The position numbers were made by a program, and so were the translations under genes. Shown here one piece after another: positions 26,373 to 35,113 of a stretch of DNA of 64,000 bases; the first letter of the stretch is position 1, and the number at the start of each line of letters is the position of its first letter. The DNA is from Nakamurella multipartita DSM 44233 (GTDB lineage Bacteria > Actinomycetota > Actinomycetes > Mycobacteriales > Nakamurellaceae): NCBI RefSeq assembly GCF_000024365.1, contig NC_013235.1, forward strand, positions 3,782,001 to 3,846,000. The letters are read 5' to 3'. The notes beneath the pieces were generated by a model that ran no database searches, was not told where the DNA came from, and was given only the letters and a program-made list of their open reading frames with translations.

Positions 26373-27593
26373 GTGAGTACTCAGCTCGACGGCACCAGGA
26401 TCGACAGCACCACGATCGACACCGCTTCGATCGACGCAGCTTCGATCGACAAGGTGTTGCAGGACGCGGTCAGTTCCGGCGCGGTGCCGCACGTCGCGGC
26501 GATCGCGGCCGACCGCGACGGCATCATCTACGAGGGCGGCGCGGGGGTGCGCATCGCCGGGGAAAGTCAGGACCCGGTGACGACCAGCACCCAGTTCCGG
26601 CTGATGTCGATGACCAAGATGGTCTGCACGACGGTCGCTCTGCAGCAGCTGGAACGGGGCGAGCTGGACCTGGACGCACCGGTGGACAGCTACGTGCCGG
26701 CGTTCGCCGACGTGGCCGTGCTCGAAGGGTTCGACGGCGAGACCCCGCGGCTGCGGCCGCCGGCCAGCCGGGCGACCGTGCGGCAGTTGCTCACCCACAC
26801 CACCGGGCTGGGCTACTGGTTCTGGAGCCCGGAGCTGCGGGAGTTCGAGCGGGTGACCGGGGTGCCCAACGTGGTGCCCGGGTCGGCGGAGGCGTTCCAG
26901 GCGCCGATGCTGTTCGACCCGGGGGCCCGGTTCAACTACGGCATCAACACCGACTGGCTGGGCCGGGTGGTGGAGGCGATCGCCGGCACCACCCTGGACG
27001 TGGTGATCCGGGACGGGGTGACCGGGCCGCTGGGCATGGCCGACACGATGTTCCGGCTCGACCCGCCGCGGACCGCGAACTGCGTCACCGTGCACGTCAA
27101 GGGCGAGGACTCGGCCTGGGTGTCGGCCGGCGAGATCCTCAACCAGGAGCCCGACTGGTGGGCCGGCGGGCACGGCCTGTACTCGACGCCCCGGGACTAC
27201 ATCCGGTTCGAGCGGGCGCTGCTGCGCAGCGGCGAGCTGGACGGGGTGCGCATCTTGCGGCCGGAGACGGTGGACGCGGCGTTCACCAACCAGATCGGCG
27301 AGCTGGACGTGCCGGCGGACATCCCCACCGCCGACCCGCCGATCAGCGACGACATCCACTTCGGCCCCGGCTGGAAGTGGGGCTTCGGGTTGCTGCTGAA
27401 CACCGATGACGTCCCCGGCGGCCGCCGAGCTGGCACCGGGGCCTGGGCCGGGCTGTTCAACACGCACTTCTTCATCGACCGGACGACGGGCATCTGCGCG
27501 TCGATCTACACCAACTCGCTGCCGTTCGCGTCCCGGCACGAGGCGTGGCAGACCTACGCCGATTTCGAGGCCGCCCTGTACGCGGCACTCTGA
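26373..27593 (+). CDS. Serine hydrolase/esterase of class C beta-lactamase fold
   Basis: A 406-residue esterase-like protein. The nucleophile motif SMTK (SxxK) lies near residue 78 and the YGIN (YxN) tyrosine motif near residue 189, with AGTGAWAG in the position of the third motif. Such enzymes often hydrolyse short esters. After a Baeyer–Villiger enzyme, an esterase is needed to split the ester to acid and alcohol, so that role is likely. GTG at 26373 has GGAGG seven bases upstream. The first 25 residues carry a repeated (S/T)ID pattern encoded by four ATCGAC copies every 15 bases (26400–26450), an unusual N-terminus. Confidence 0.87.
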   Translation: MSTQLDGTRIDSTTIDTASIDAASIDKVLQDAVSSGAVPHVAAIAADRDGIIYEGGAGVRIAGESQDPVTTSTQFRLMSMTKMVCTTVALQQLERGELDLDAPVDSYVPAFADVAVLEGFDGETPRLRPPASRATVRQLLTHTTGLGYWFWSPELREFERVTGVPNVVPGSAEAFQAPMLFDPGARFNYGINTDWLGRVVEAIAGTTLDVVIRDGVTGPLGMADTMFRLDPPRTANCVTVHVKGEDSAWVSAGEILNQEPDWWAGGHGLYSTPRDYIRFERALLRSGELDGVRILRPETVDAAFTNQIGELDVPADIPTADPPISDDIHFGPGWKWGFGLLLNTDDVPGGRRAGTGAWAGLFNTHFFIDRTTGICASIYTNSLPFASRHEAWQTYADFEAALYAAL

Positions 27594-27701
27594 GTCCGTC
27601 GCTGGGCGGCTCGACCCGGGCGCTCGCGGTGCAACCATCCGCGGCGCCCGGGCCGTCCTGCTGTCGAGGGCAGGATGGGCGACCGAGCGAGAGGGGCGAA
27701 C

Positions 27702-28472
27702 GTGACCGGGCAGCGGATGCGGGTGGGCGTGGCGGCGGCGGCCCTGGCGGCGGTGGGCATCGTCGGGGTGACGGCCTGCGGGTCACCGGCCGCCTCGGCG
27801 CCCGGGTCCACGACCGCGGGGGGCTCGGCCAGCTCGGTGGCCGCCAGCGCCGGCGTCCCGGCGGACGGCGATCCCAATGCCGCCGGCCGGAACGCGGCGG
27901 CGGCCACCCGGTCGGCGTCGGCTCCCCCGCCGGACGCCGGTTCGGCGGGCGCGGCGATCTGCGCGAACGAGACGCTGGCCGATTCGATGGCCCGCGCCGT
28001 CCAGGCGGGCAGTTCGGTCGTGCTAGCCACGGGTGGGTTCACCGGCAGCACGTTCGTCGGTGACGGCGAGATCGGTGTGCCGTTCAGCGAGGTGGCGCTC
28101 ACGGTCGAGGACACCCTGGCCGGACCCGACCAGCCGTCGACCTTGTCCGGCTGGGTCTACGGCGACCTGGGCGCCGACGGGCAGACCGCCGTCACCGGGG
28201 AGGCCTCATCGTTGTGGGCCCGCGGCGGGCGGATGATCGCCGTTGTCGACGGCAGCGGTGCGGCCGGGCTACCCGGCCCGGTGCTGCGGGTCGCCCCGGT
28301 GATCGGCGACGATGTGATCTTCAGCTGGGTGGGCTGCTGGTCGACCAACGGGGTCGCATCGCGGGACTACGAGGGATCCGTCGACATCTTCGACGACCGC
28401 GGGCTGCATCCGGCCGACCTGCAGTTGCAGGCGGTGCGCCTGGCGGATTTCCGGGCGCAACTGCCGGGATAA
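27702..28472 (+). CDS. Putative lipoprotein of unknown function
   Basis: A 256-residue protein with a lipoprotein signal: a positively charged start, a hydrophobic core and lipobox VTAC. An Ala/Ser/Gly-rich linker of about 60 residues precedes a globular C-terminal part that begins near NETLADSMARAVQAGSS. I do not recognise the domain; a β-rich fold is plausible. GTG at 27702 is preceded by GAGAGG at suitable spacing. It is probably exported and anchored on the outer face of the membrane. Confidence 0.72.
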   Translation: MTGQRMRVGVAAAALAAVGIVGVTACGSPAASAPGSTTAGGSASSVAASAGVPADGDPNAAGRNAAAATRSASAPPPDAGSAGAAICANETLADSMARAVQAGSSVVLATGGFTGSTFVGDGEIGVPFSEVALTVEDTLAGPDQPSTLSGWVYGDLGADGQTAVTGEASSLWARGGRMIAVVDGSGAAGLPGPVLRVAPVIGDDVIFSWVGCWSTNGVASRDYEGSVDIFDDRGLHPADLQLQAVRLADFRAQLPG

Positions 28473-28695
28473 GGGGTGAAGCTGATTGTGGTTCCTTCTG
28501 CGGGTACGGGGTTCATCCGGCCGACCCGGCCGCATCACGCGGATTTCAGTTCGACGGGTGCGGCGAGTGGCTGACTGCGAATTTCAGCCTCGACTGGCGG
28601 CCGTCACCCAATTAGCTCACACTCACGCGAGGGGGAACTGACGGGGCGGATCTCACCTGGTTGCAGCTCAATGCCGAGCAGTCCTGGGGGGACCA

Positions 28696-29436
28696 ATGAG
28701 ATTTCGCGCTACCGTCATCACGCTGTTTGGGTCAGCACTCCTAATTGCGGGTTGCGGTTCGCAGCAGCAGGCAGGCGCCCCGACGCCGGGGACCACAACG
28801 TCGTCGACATCCAGCTCGCCCACCTCGAGTTCGTCGTCGACGGTGACGAGCACGACGACGCGTACTACTGCGACGACGACCAGTCCTTCGAGGACATCGA
28901 CCAGATCGTCGGCCCCGACCACCACGTCCGCTGCGTACGAACCGATCGCCAGCCAGCACTTTGAGGGCGCAGGCGACGACGTCGTGGTCGTCACCAAGCC
29001 AGCCGACAAGGCAGCACTGCTGACGTTTAGCTGTTCCGACTGCCAACACAACGTCGCGGTCAAGACCGACTACGACCTTCTCGTCAACGAGATTGGCTCC
29101 TACTCCGGGACGCACCTGATCGATATCCACAACGACGAGAACACCACGACGGTGGAAGTCACGGCCGATGGCTCTTGGACGATTGACATCACCGATATCA
29201 CCAACGCCCCGGAAGCCACATCTGGGACCGGCGACAGCGTTATTTGGGTGAACAGCGGCAACAAGGTGGCCATCACCCACGACGGTGAACACAATTTTGC
29301 GATCATCGCGGCCAGTTCGTCCGGGATCGATCTGTTGGTCAACGAGATCGGCTCCTATACCGGGACGAAAGCGATCGACACACCCGCGATCTTGGACATC
29401 GACGCGGACGGCAACTGGACCATCACACCGTCATGA
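28696..29436 (+). CDS. Putative lipoprotein with two repeated β-domain segments
   Basis: A 246-residue protein with lipobox LIAGC and a Ser/Thr-rich linker of about 55 residues, likely a wall-spanning or glycosylated stalk. The globular part contains two copies of LLVNEIGSYxGT, each followed by an IDxxxxDxxxxGxWTI strand pattern, so it is an internal duplication. Base composition is less GC-rich than the first 28 kb, which may mean transfer. No function is assigned. It ends 53 bases before the first IS256 terminal repeat. Confidence 0.75.
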   Translation: MRFRATVITLFGSALLIAGCGSQQQAGAPTPGTTTSSTSSSPTSSSSSTVTSTTTRTTATTTSPSRTSTRSSAPTTTSAAYEPIASQHFEGAGDDVVVVTKPADKAALLTFSCSDCQHNVAVKTDYDLLVNEIGSYSGTHLIDIHNDENTTTVEVTADGSWTIDITDITNAPEATSGTGDSVIWVNSGNKVAITHDGEHNFAIIAASSSGIDLLVNEIGSYTGTKAIDTPAILDIDADGNWTITPS

Positions 29437-31330
29437 GCAGGGACCACCGATGACAGACACGCACCTCCTGCTTCGACGAAGTCCCAGAGGGGTCTATCGC
29501 ATGAACGGTGTTTCCGGCGGTTTCCATTAGTAGGTCTCTGCTGCTGGGAATCGGTCGCTGAAGGTGATCGCGAAGGCGTTCAGGGCCGGTTTCCACCGCA
29601 TCGTCCATCGTGCCCGGCCGGCGCCGGTGGGGTCCAGTGATCTGGTGACCAGGTACAGGCACTTCATCGCTGCTTGTTCGGACGGGAAGTGTCCGCGGGC
29701 CTTGATCGCTCGCCGGTAGCGGGGGTTCAAGCTCTCGATCGCGTTGGTGCTGCACAGCACCTTGCGGATCTCGACGTCGTAGTCCAAGAACGGGATGAAC
29801 TCGGCCCAGGCGTTGTCCCACAGCCGGATCACCGCCGGGTACAGGGCACCCCATTTTTCGGTCAGGTCATCGAACGCAGCCCGCGCCGCCGTGGCATTCA
29901 CCGCGGCGTAGATCGGTGTGACGTCGCGTTTGAGCTCATCCCAGTACCTGCGGGAAGTCAGCCGGAACGTGTTGCGGATCAGATGGATGATGCACGTCTG
30001 CACGATGGCCTGGGGCCAGACGTTGGTCACCACCTCGGGCAGTCCCTTGAGCCCGTCGCAGACTACGAAGAAGGTGTCTTTCACACCCCGGTTCCGCAGA
30101 TCGGTGAGCACGCTCATCCAGAACTTGGCGCCCTCACCGCCGGTCCCGGCCCACAACCCCAGGATGTCCCGTTCCCCGTCCAGGCTGACCCCGATCGCGG
30201 CGTAGAACGGGCGGTTCCCGACCTGCCCGTCCCGAACCTTGACCACGATGGCGTCGATGAACACCGCGGCGTAGATCTCGTCCAGGGGCCGCACCGCCCA
30301 TTCGTTCATCTCCTCGATGACCTTGTCGGTGATCCGGCTGATGGTCTCTTTGGACACCGACGCCCCGTAGATCTCGGCGAAGTGGGCGCTGATCTCCCCG
30401 GTGGTCAAACCCTTGGCGTACAACGACAACACCACCTCATCGACACCGGACAACCGGCGCTGTCGCTTGCGCACGATCTGCGGCTCGAACGTGCCGGCCC
30501 GATCGCACGGCACGTCGATCTCAACCGTGCCGACGGCCTCGGTCAGGACCGTCTTGGCCCGGGTTCCGTTGCGGATGTTGCCCGACCCGGCACCGGCCGG
30601 GTCGTGCTTTTCATACCCGAGGTGCTCGGTCATCTCCTCGTTCAGAGCGGTCTGCAGGACCGCCTTGGTCAGCTGCTTGAGCAACCCGTCCGGGCCCGTC
30701 AACGACAAACCCTGTTCCTTGGCCAGCCGCACCAGCTCCGCAGCCGCCCGCTGTTCGGCCGACTCCTTGTCATCAGTCACGAAATTCCCCAGGGCTGCTG
30801 TCACGTAATTCCCCAGGTCGGCCCTGCTGGTCTGGTTCTACCGGTCGGCGGGCGGTGGTGTCGAGTCGGCTCGCCCGGGCCGCTTGCGGGGCCGGTAGGA
30901 CGGTCCGTCCATGAGGACCTGGTGGCTGGTGTTGATCAGTCGGTCGAGCAGGCTCTCGGCGACGACGGGGTTCGGGAACAGCGGGTACCAGTCGATTGGC
31001 TTGCGGTTGCTGGTCAGCACCAGCGGCCGGTGGTGCACGGCCCGCTCCGAGATGAGCTCGTAGAGGTCGTCGGCCTGGGCGGCGGTGTGCTCCCGGAGGG
31101 CGAAGTCGTCCAGGATCAGGACGGCGGGTCGGGTGTACTCGCGGACCCGGGCACCCCAGGTGCGGTCTGCGTGCCCGCCGGCGAGGTCGGCCAGCACCCG
31201 GCTGGTCTTGGCGAAGCGGACCTCGCCGCCCCGCCGGGCGACGAGGTGCCCGAGGGCTTGGGCGACGTGGGTCTTGCCGACCCCGACCGTTATCGACGGT
31301 TTGGGCTCCTGCGAGCGACATTTGCGCTGG

Positions 31331-31786
31331 TCATGACGTTTCTGCGATCGATGCAACGTGAGCGGTGTGGTGCCGGGCGCAGCTGCCCTTGCGGGCGAGT
31401 TCGCGGCGAAGTTCAAGGTTCTCCCCGTGGGCTTGCGCGAGCGCGTCTTTGAGGGTCTGGATCTCTTGCCGGTGCCGCTTCTTGAGCTGGGTGATCTGGG
31501 CGGTCAGGCTCAGGACGAGCGTGCTTTCCGAGTCCGGTGGGTTGGCTGGCGTCGGTCCCGGGCGGCCGCGGGAACGTAGGTGCTCGATCCGCGCGCGGAG
31601 GTCCGGGCTGCCGTAGAGGAAGGCGTGCGAGACGCCGGCTTCCCGTTGAACGGCCTGGAAGGTGACGGACTCGCCCCGTTTGACCAGCGCGCGGATGCCT
31701 TGCTCGGCGGCCTGGGTCTTCGCGGCTGATTTCGCTTTGGCTGCGGCGGTCAGCGTCGCGGCGCGTTTCGCGTTCGCGTCGGTCAT
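31331..31786 (-). CDS. TnpC-like accessory protein of the Tn554-like element
   Basis: A 151-residue, highly charged protein in the tnpC position. It has an N-terminal Ala/Lys-rich helix, a segment SVTFQAVQREAGVSHAFLYG that looks like a helix-turn-helix, and a C-terminal coiled coil (LSLTAQITQLKKRHRQEIQT). It appears related to the recombinase-associated DUF6262-type proteins. TnpC of Tn554 affects orientation and frequency of insertion; a like role is inferred. Its ATG overlaps the stop of the upstream recombinase (ATGA). Confidence 0.75.
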   Translation of the reverse strand: MTDANAKRAATLTAAAKAKSAAKTQAAEQGIRALVKRGESVTFQAVQREAGVSHAFLYGSPDLRARIEHLRSRGRPGPTPANPPDSESTLVLSLTAQITQLKKRHRQEIQTLKDALAQAHGENLELRRELARKGSCARHHTAHVASIAETS

Positions 31787-33942
31787 GGCCGGGTCCTGCG
31801 CCTGGGTCCGGTGAGTGCCAGGGGCACCGGGCCTGTCGGAGGTGCGCCGCATCCGCCTCCTTGCACCGCCCGTTCGGGGTGGTCGGCCATCGTGTCCAAC
31901 AGCCGGGTGAGCGCCGCTTGCTCGGCTCGACGCTGCGCGAGCCAAACATTGTCCTCGGGCATGGCGCGACCGTGCTTCTCCCGAAACGCGTTGGTTGTGC
32001 GTGTGATCAACGCTTCGGTCTCGGCCTGTTGGCGTCGTAGTGTCGGCTCGTGGGTCGCGTCGGTGACGAAGACCGAGCAGCTCAAACATGCGTTGCCCTT
32101 GTCGCAGGATTGGAGCGGGGGCAGCAGGCACCAGCCGTTGGGCAGGAACCGGTCGGCCCGGTCGAGCAGGTGCAGGCCGTCGTGGTCCTCACGGGAGAAC
32201 TGGACCCGGCTGCCGTCGGCCCGCAGCTTGACGGTGGCCAGGAACGCCTGCTCGGCGTGTTCCTCGCGCTGCGCCACGTAGTGCATCGACATGGTCGGTG
32301 TGGCGTGCCCGGCGTACCGCTGCAGGACGTGGATGGGCAGGCCGAGTTCGGCGAGCCGAGTGAGCTTGGTGTGTCGGAACCGGTGCGTGTTGCTCAGTTG
32401 CAGTTGCCGGCCCTGGCCGTCGGTGATCCGCGCGACGTTGCTGAGCTCCCGGAGCATCCAGTTGTAGGTTCCCGGCGGGTAGGGCTTGTCGCCGTTGCGG
32501 TTCCCGGTCCGCTGCACGAACAGATGCCGCGGTTCGAACTCCGGCAGGTGTTCGCGGACCCAACGCTGCTGCTCCTCGATGACCGCGGAGACCTCGCGGT
32601 CGACCAGGATGGTGTCCGGCGCGGTGTCGATCTTGCTTTGGGCGTAGCGGAACCGGACGACTTCCTGGTCCTGCCCGGACTGCACCGAGATATCGGGAGC
32701 CGGTGACAGGCAATCGAACTCGCACGTGCGGATCTCGCTGGACCGACGCCCGGTCAGGATCTGCAGCAGGATCATCCGCATCGCCTGCGGATCGTCGAAG
32801 CCGGCGGCGAGAACCTGGGTGCCGTCGCCCCGGGTGATCGTCATCTGTTGGTCCCGGGGCAAGCCCAGCAACGGCAGCGCACCCGGAATCTGGGCGAGCG
32901 CGTGGTCGTCGACGTAGTGCCGGTCGTTCAGGGTGGGTGTCCGCGGGATGCGGGAGACCTGGCGGAACCATCCGGCCACGTGGGTGTCGGTGACCCGATC
33001 CCAGACGGCGTATCCGGTGACGATGTGGGCCCGGTCTCGGTTGGCCACCATGAAGGTGAACAGATCTGCCACTGCCCGGATGTCGTCGTTGATCAGGCGC
33101 GGGTGGGCCGGCTTCGGGGGCGTCCGACGGTCGAACGTGCCGGTCTTCCGGTGGCCCGGTTCCATGGCCCAACGTCGATATCTGTCCGCCTGCCCGGCGG
33201 CCGCCGCTGGATCGCCGAGCACCTCGATGGGATCGTCCAGGCAACTGGTCAGCCAGACGTCGAACCGGCGCAGGCAATTCATCCGGTCCTGGCTCACGGT
33301 CGTCCAGCGCAGCGCCCCGGACTCCAGTTGGGTCCCCAGGTACCACTTGACGGCTTCCCGGAGCCAGGGCTGGGTGATCTGCCCGGGCGAGCACCCGTAG
33401 TTGGCCTGTGGTTCCCGGGTCGACAGCGGTATCCGCGGATCACAACGTGGATGCCACTCGTCGAGCGTCCACCACGGGCCATCGTGGCAGCGGGCGATCA
33501 ACGCCTGCCGGGCGAACCGGAACAGCACCCGCAGCCGGCTACGGCTGTCCTTGGGTGGGAGCCGCCCCCAGCGGTGCGCGTAGAACCACCCCTGCAACGC
33601 CGAGGCCGTCTCCCAGTCCAAGGCCAGCATCGAGGTGGGGAACGGGTGCCCCTCGCGGATGGCGCGGCGCAGGATGTTGGCCAGCTGGTTCATCGCCAGC
33701 ACCGTCGATCGGGTCCCGTCGACGGACTGCCAGTGCGCCATCCACGCGAGTTCGGCCGGGAACGGGTCAGGCAGCCCAGTCAGATCGATTCGCCTGTCGC
33801 CGTTTTCGGTGATCCGGTCCCAGTTCGCGATGCCGGGTCCGATCACCGGACCCCGCCACTGCTCGGGCAGCTCCAGCCAGAGCCGATGAACGGGATCCAG
33901 GTCCTCGGCGGGCCGAAGGCCCCCGCCCGGTTCACGGCGCAT
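31783..33942 (-). CDS. TnpB-like tyrosine recombinase
   Basis: A 719-residue tyrosine recombinase, the long partner in the Tn554-like pair. Catalytic residues are visible in the C-terminal third: Arg in GRRSSEIRTCEFDC, HRFRHTKLTRLAE (HxxR), and YAGHATPTMSMHYV (His and nucleophile Tyr). A cysteine pair CDKGNACLSC near the C-terminus may bind zinc. Length is near that of Tn554 TnpB (about 630) with an N-terminal extension. Its start overlaps the end of the tnpA-like gene by 11 bases. Confidence 0.9.
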   Translation of the reverse strand: MRREPGGGLRPAEDLDPVHRLWLELPEQWRGPVIGPGIANWDRITENGDRRIDLTGLPDPFPAELAWMAHWQSVDGTRSTVLAMNQLANILRRAIREGHPFPTSMLALDWETASALQGWFYAHRWGRLPPKDSRSRLRVLFRFARQALIARCHDGPWWTLDEWHPRCDPRIPLSTREPQANYGCSPGQITQPWLREAVKWYLGTQLESGALRWTTVSQDRMNCLRRFDVWLTSCLDDPIEVLGDPAAAAGQADRYRRWAMEPGHRKTGTFDRRTPPKPAHPRLINDDIRAVADLFTFMVANRDRAHIVTGYAVWDRVTDTHVAGWFRQVSRIPRTPTLNDRHYVDDHALAQIPGALPLLGLPRDQQMTITRGDGTQVLAAGFDDPQAMRMILLQILTGRRSSEIRTCEFDCLSPAPDISVQSGQDQEVVRFRYAQSKIDTAPDTILVDREVSAVIEEQQRWVREHLPEFEPRHLFVQRTGNRNGDKPYPPGTYNWMLRELSNVARITDGQGRQLQLSNTHRFRHTKLTRLAELGLPIHVLQRYAGHATPTMSMHYVAQREEHAEQAFLATVKLRADGSRVQFSREDHDGLHLLDRADRFLPNGWCLLPPLQSCDKGNACLSCSVFVTDATHEPTLRRQQAETEALITRTTNAFREKHGRAMPEDNVWLAQRRAEQAALTRLLDTMADHPERAVQGGGCGAPPTGPVPLALTGPRRRTRP

Positions 33943-35113
33943 CGGTCACCCGCCAATTGGACGCGTACGACGTCCAGTTCGCCGCCGCCCGCAGCGCCTC
34001 GTCCTCGCGGACCCAGCCGTAGAGGTCCAGCGTGGTCTGGACGTGGGCGTGCCCCAGCCGACGGGACACCACCCACTCCGCCGTGCCGGCCAGCAGCAAC
34101 GCGGTCGCGTGGCTATGCCTGAACCAGTGCGGGGTCCACCCGGGCGGGCCGATCCCCTTCTTCCGCAGCGCGGCCGTCTTGTCGCGGACGGTGCCCTCGT
34201 GCAGCGCAGCCAGCAGCGGCGGCCGTTGCAGGTTGACCAGCAGCGGCGAGTCCGCCGCCACCGCGATGCCCATATCGGCTGCTGTGCAGGCCAGGAGGGT
34301 CAGGTAGTCGGCGAACAGCCGCTCGAGATCGGCGCCGACGTAGACCCGGCGGGGACGCATCATCTTCACCCGCGCCCCATTGGTGTTGTCCGCGCGAGGC
34401 ACGATCTCGATGAACGGGGTGCCGCCGCGACCCATCACGAAGTCGCTGATCCGCAAACCCAACGCCTCGCCGATCCGCATGCCGCTCTCCGCAAGAACGG
34501 CGAAAAGCAGCCGGTCACGCAGGTTTCCGACCCATTCACCGGTGTCTGGATCGTAGGTGGCGCAGCCATCCAGGATCGCCTGGATCTGCTGGGGCATCAG
34601 CAACGGCGGACGATGCCGCCGGCTGCGGCGCACCCGGACCAGCGACGTCGGAGCGGGCCCCGAGCGGGCATCCAGATGGGACAGCAGCCCCCGGGCCACT
34701 GCCCGCCGCGGCGCTCCACGCATCAACCGGCCGGCCACCGGAACGCCGGACACGGCTTCGTGCCACGTGTAGAAGGAGATGACCGCGGCCAGCCGCGCCT
34801 GCATCGTCTCCGGCGACGGCCCGTCCTCCGGCACCAGGGAACGCTCGACCCGGCGCCCGTTGCGCATCCAGGACACGAACGCCGACACCGTCGGCACGCC
34901 GATCTCGTTCCACCGCCCGGACTCGGCCCGCTGTTCAAGGAACGTCCACCACTGGCTCAGCGCGGTCGCGTACCCGCGGACCGTGTTCGGCGACCAAAGA
35001 TGCCGGTGGGCCTCCAGCCACTCCTCGACCGGTCCGACCGTCCGGTATCCCTGATCGATCACCGTCCACGTGCGAGGCCCGCCGTCGGGTCGGGCCATCA
35101 CGCTCTGCGCCAT
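33932..35113 (-). CDS. TnpA-like tyrosine recombinase
   Basis: A 393-residue tyrosine recombinase, first gene of the three. An N-terminal SAM-like core-binding domain (about 30–130) precedes a catalytic domain with Arg in ESGMRIGEALGLR, HWFRHSHATALLLAG (HxxR), and LGHAHVQTTLDLYGWV (His and Tyr). Length fits Tn554 TnpA (361 residues). The three genes overlap and are probably one transcript that starts just inside the right end of the element, about 120 bases from the junction. Confidence 0.9.
   Translation of the reverse strand: MAQSVMARPDGGPRTWTVIDQGYRTVGPVEEWLEAHRHLWSPNTVRGYATALSQWWTFLEQRAESGRWNEIGVPTVSAFVSWMRNGRRVERSLVPEDGPSPETMQARLAAVISFYTWHEAVSGVPVAGRLMRGAPRRAVARGLLSHLDARSGPAPTSLVRVRRSRRHRPPLLMPQQIQAILDGCATYDPDTGEWVGNLRDRLLFAVLAESGMRIGEALGLRISDFVMGRGGTPFIEIVPRADNTNGARVKMMRPRRVYVGADLERLFADYLTLLACTAADMGIAVAADSPLLVNLQRPPLLAALHEGTVRDKTAALRKKGIGPPGWTPHWFRHSHATALLLAGTAEWVVSRRLGHAHVQTTLDLYGWVREDEALRAAANWTSYASNWRVTDAP

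Noticed and set aside
29450-29520. Small frame MTDTHLLLRRSP… that might be a gene interrupted by IS256-A
   Set aside because: After virtual removal of the element it stops after about 18 codons and has no good ribosome site.
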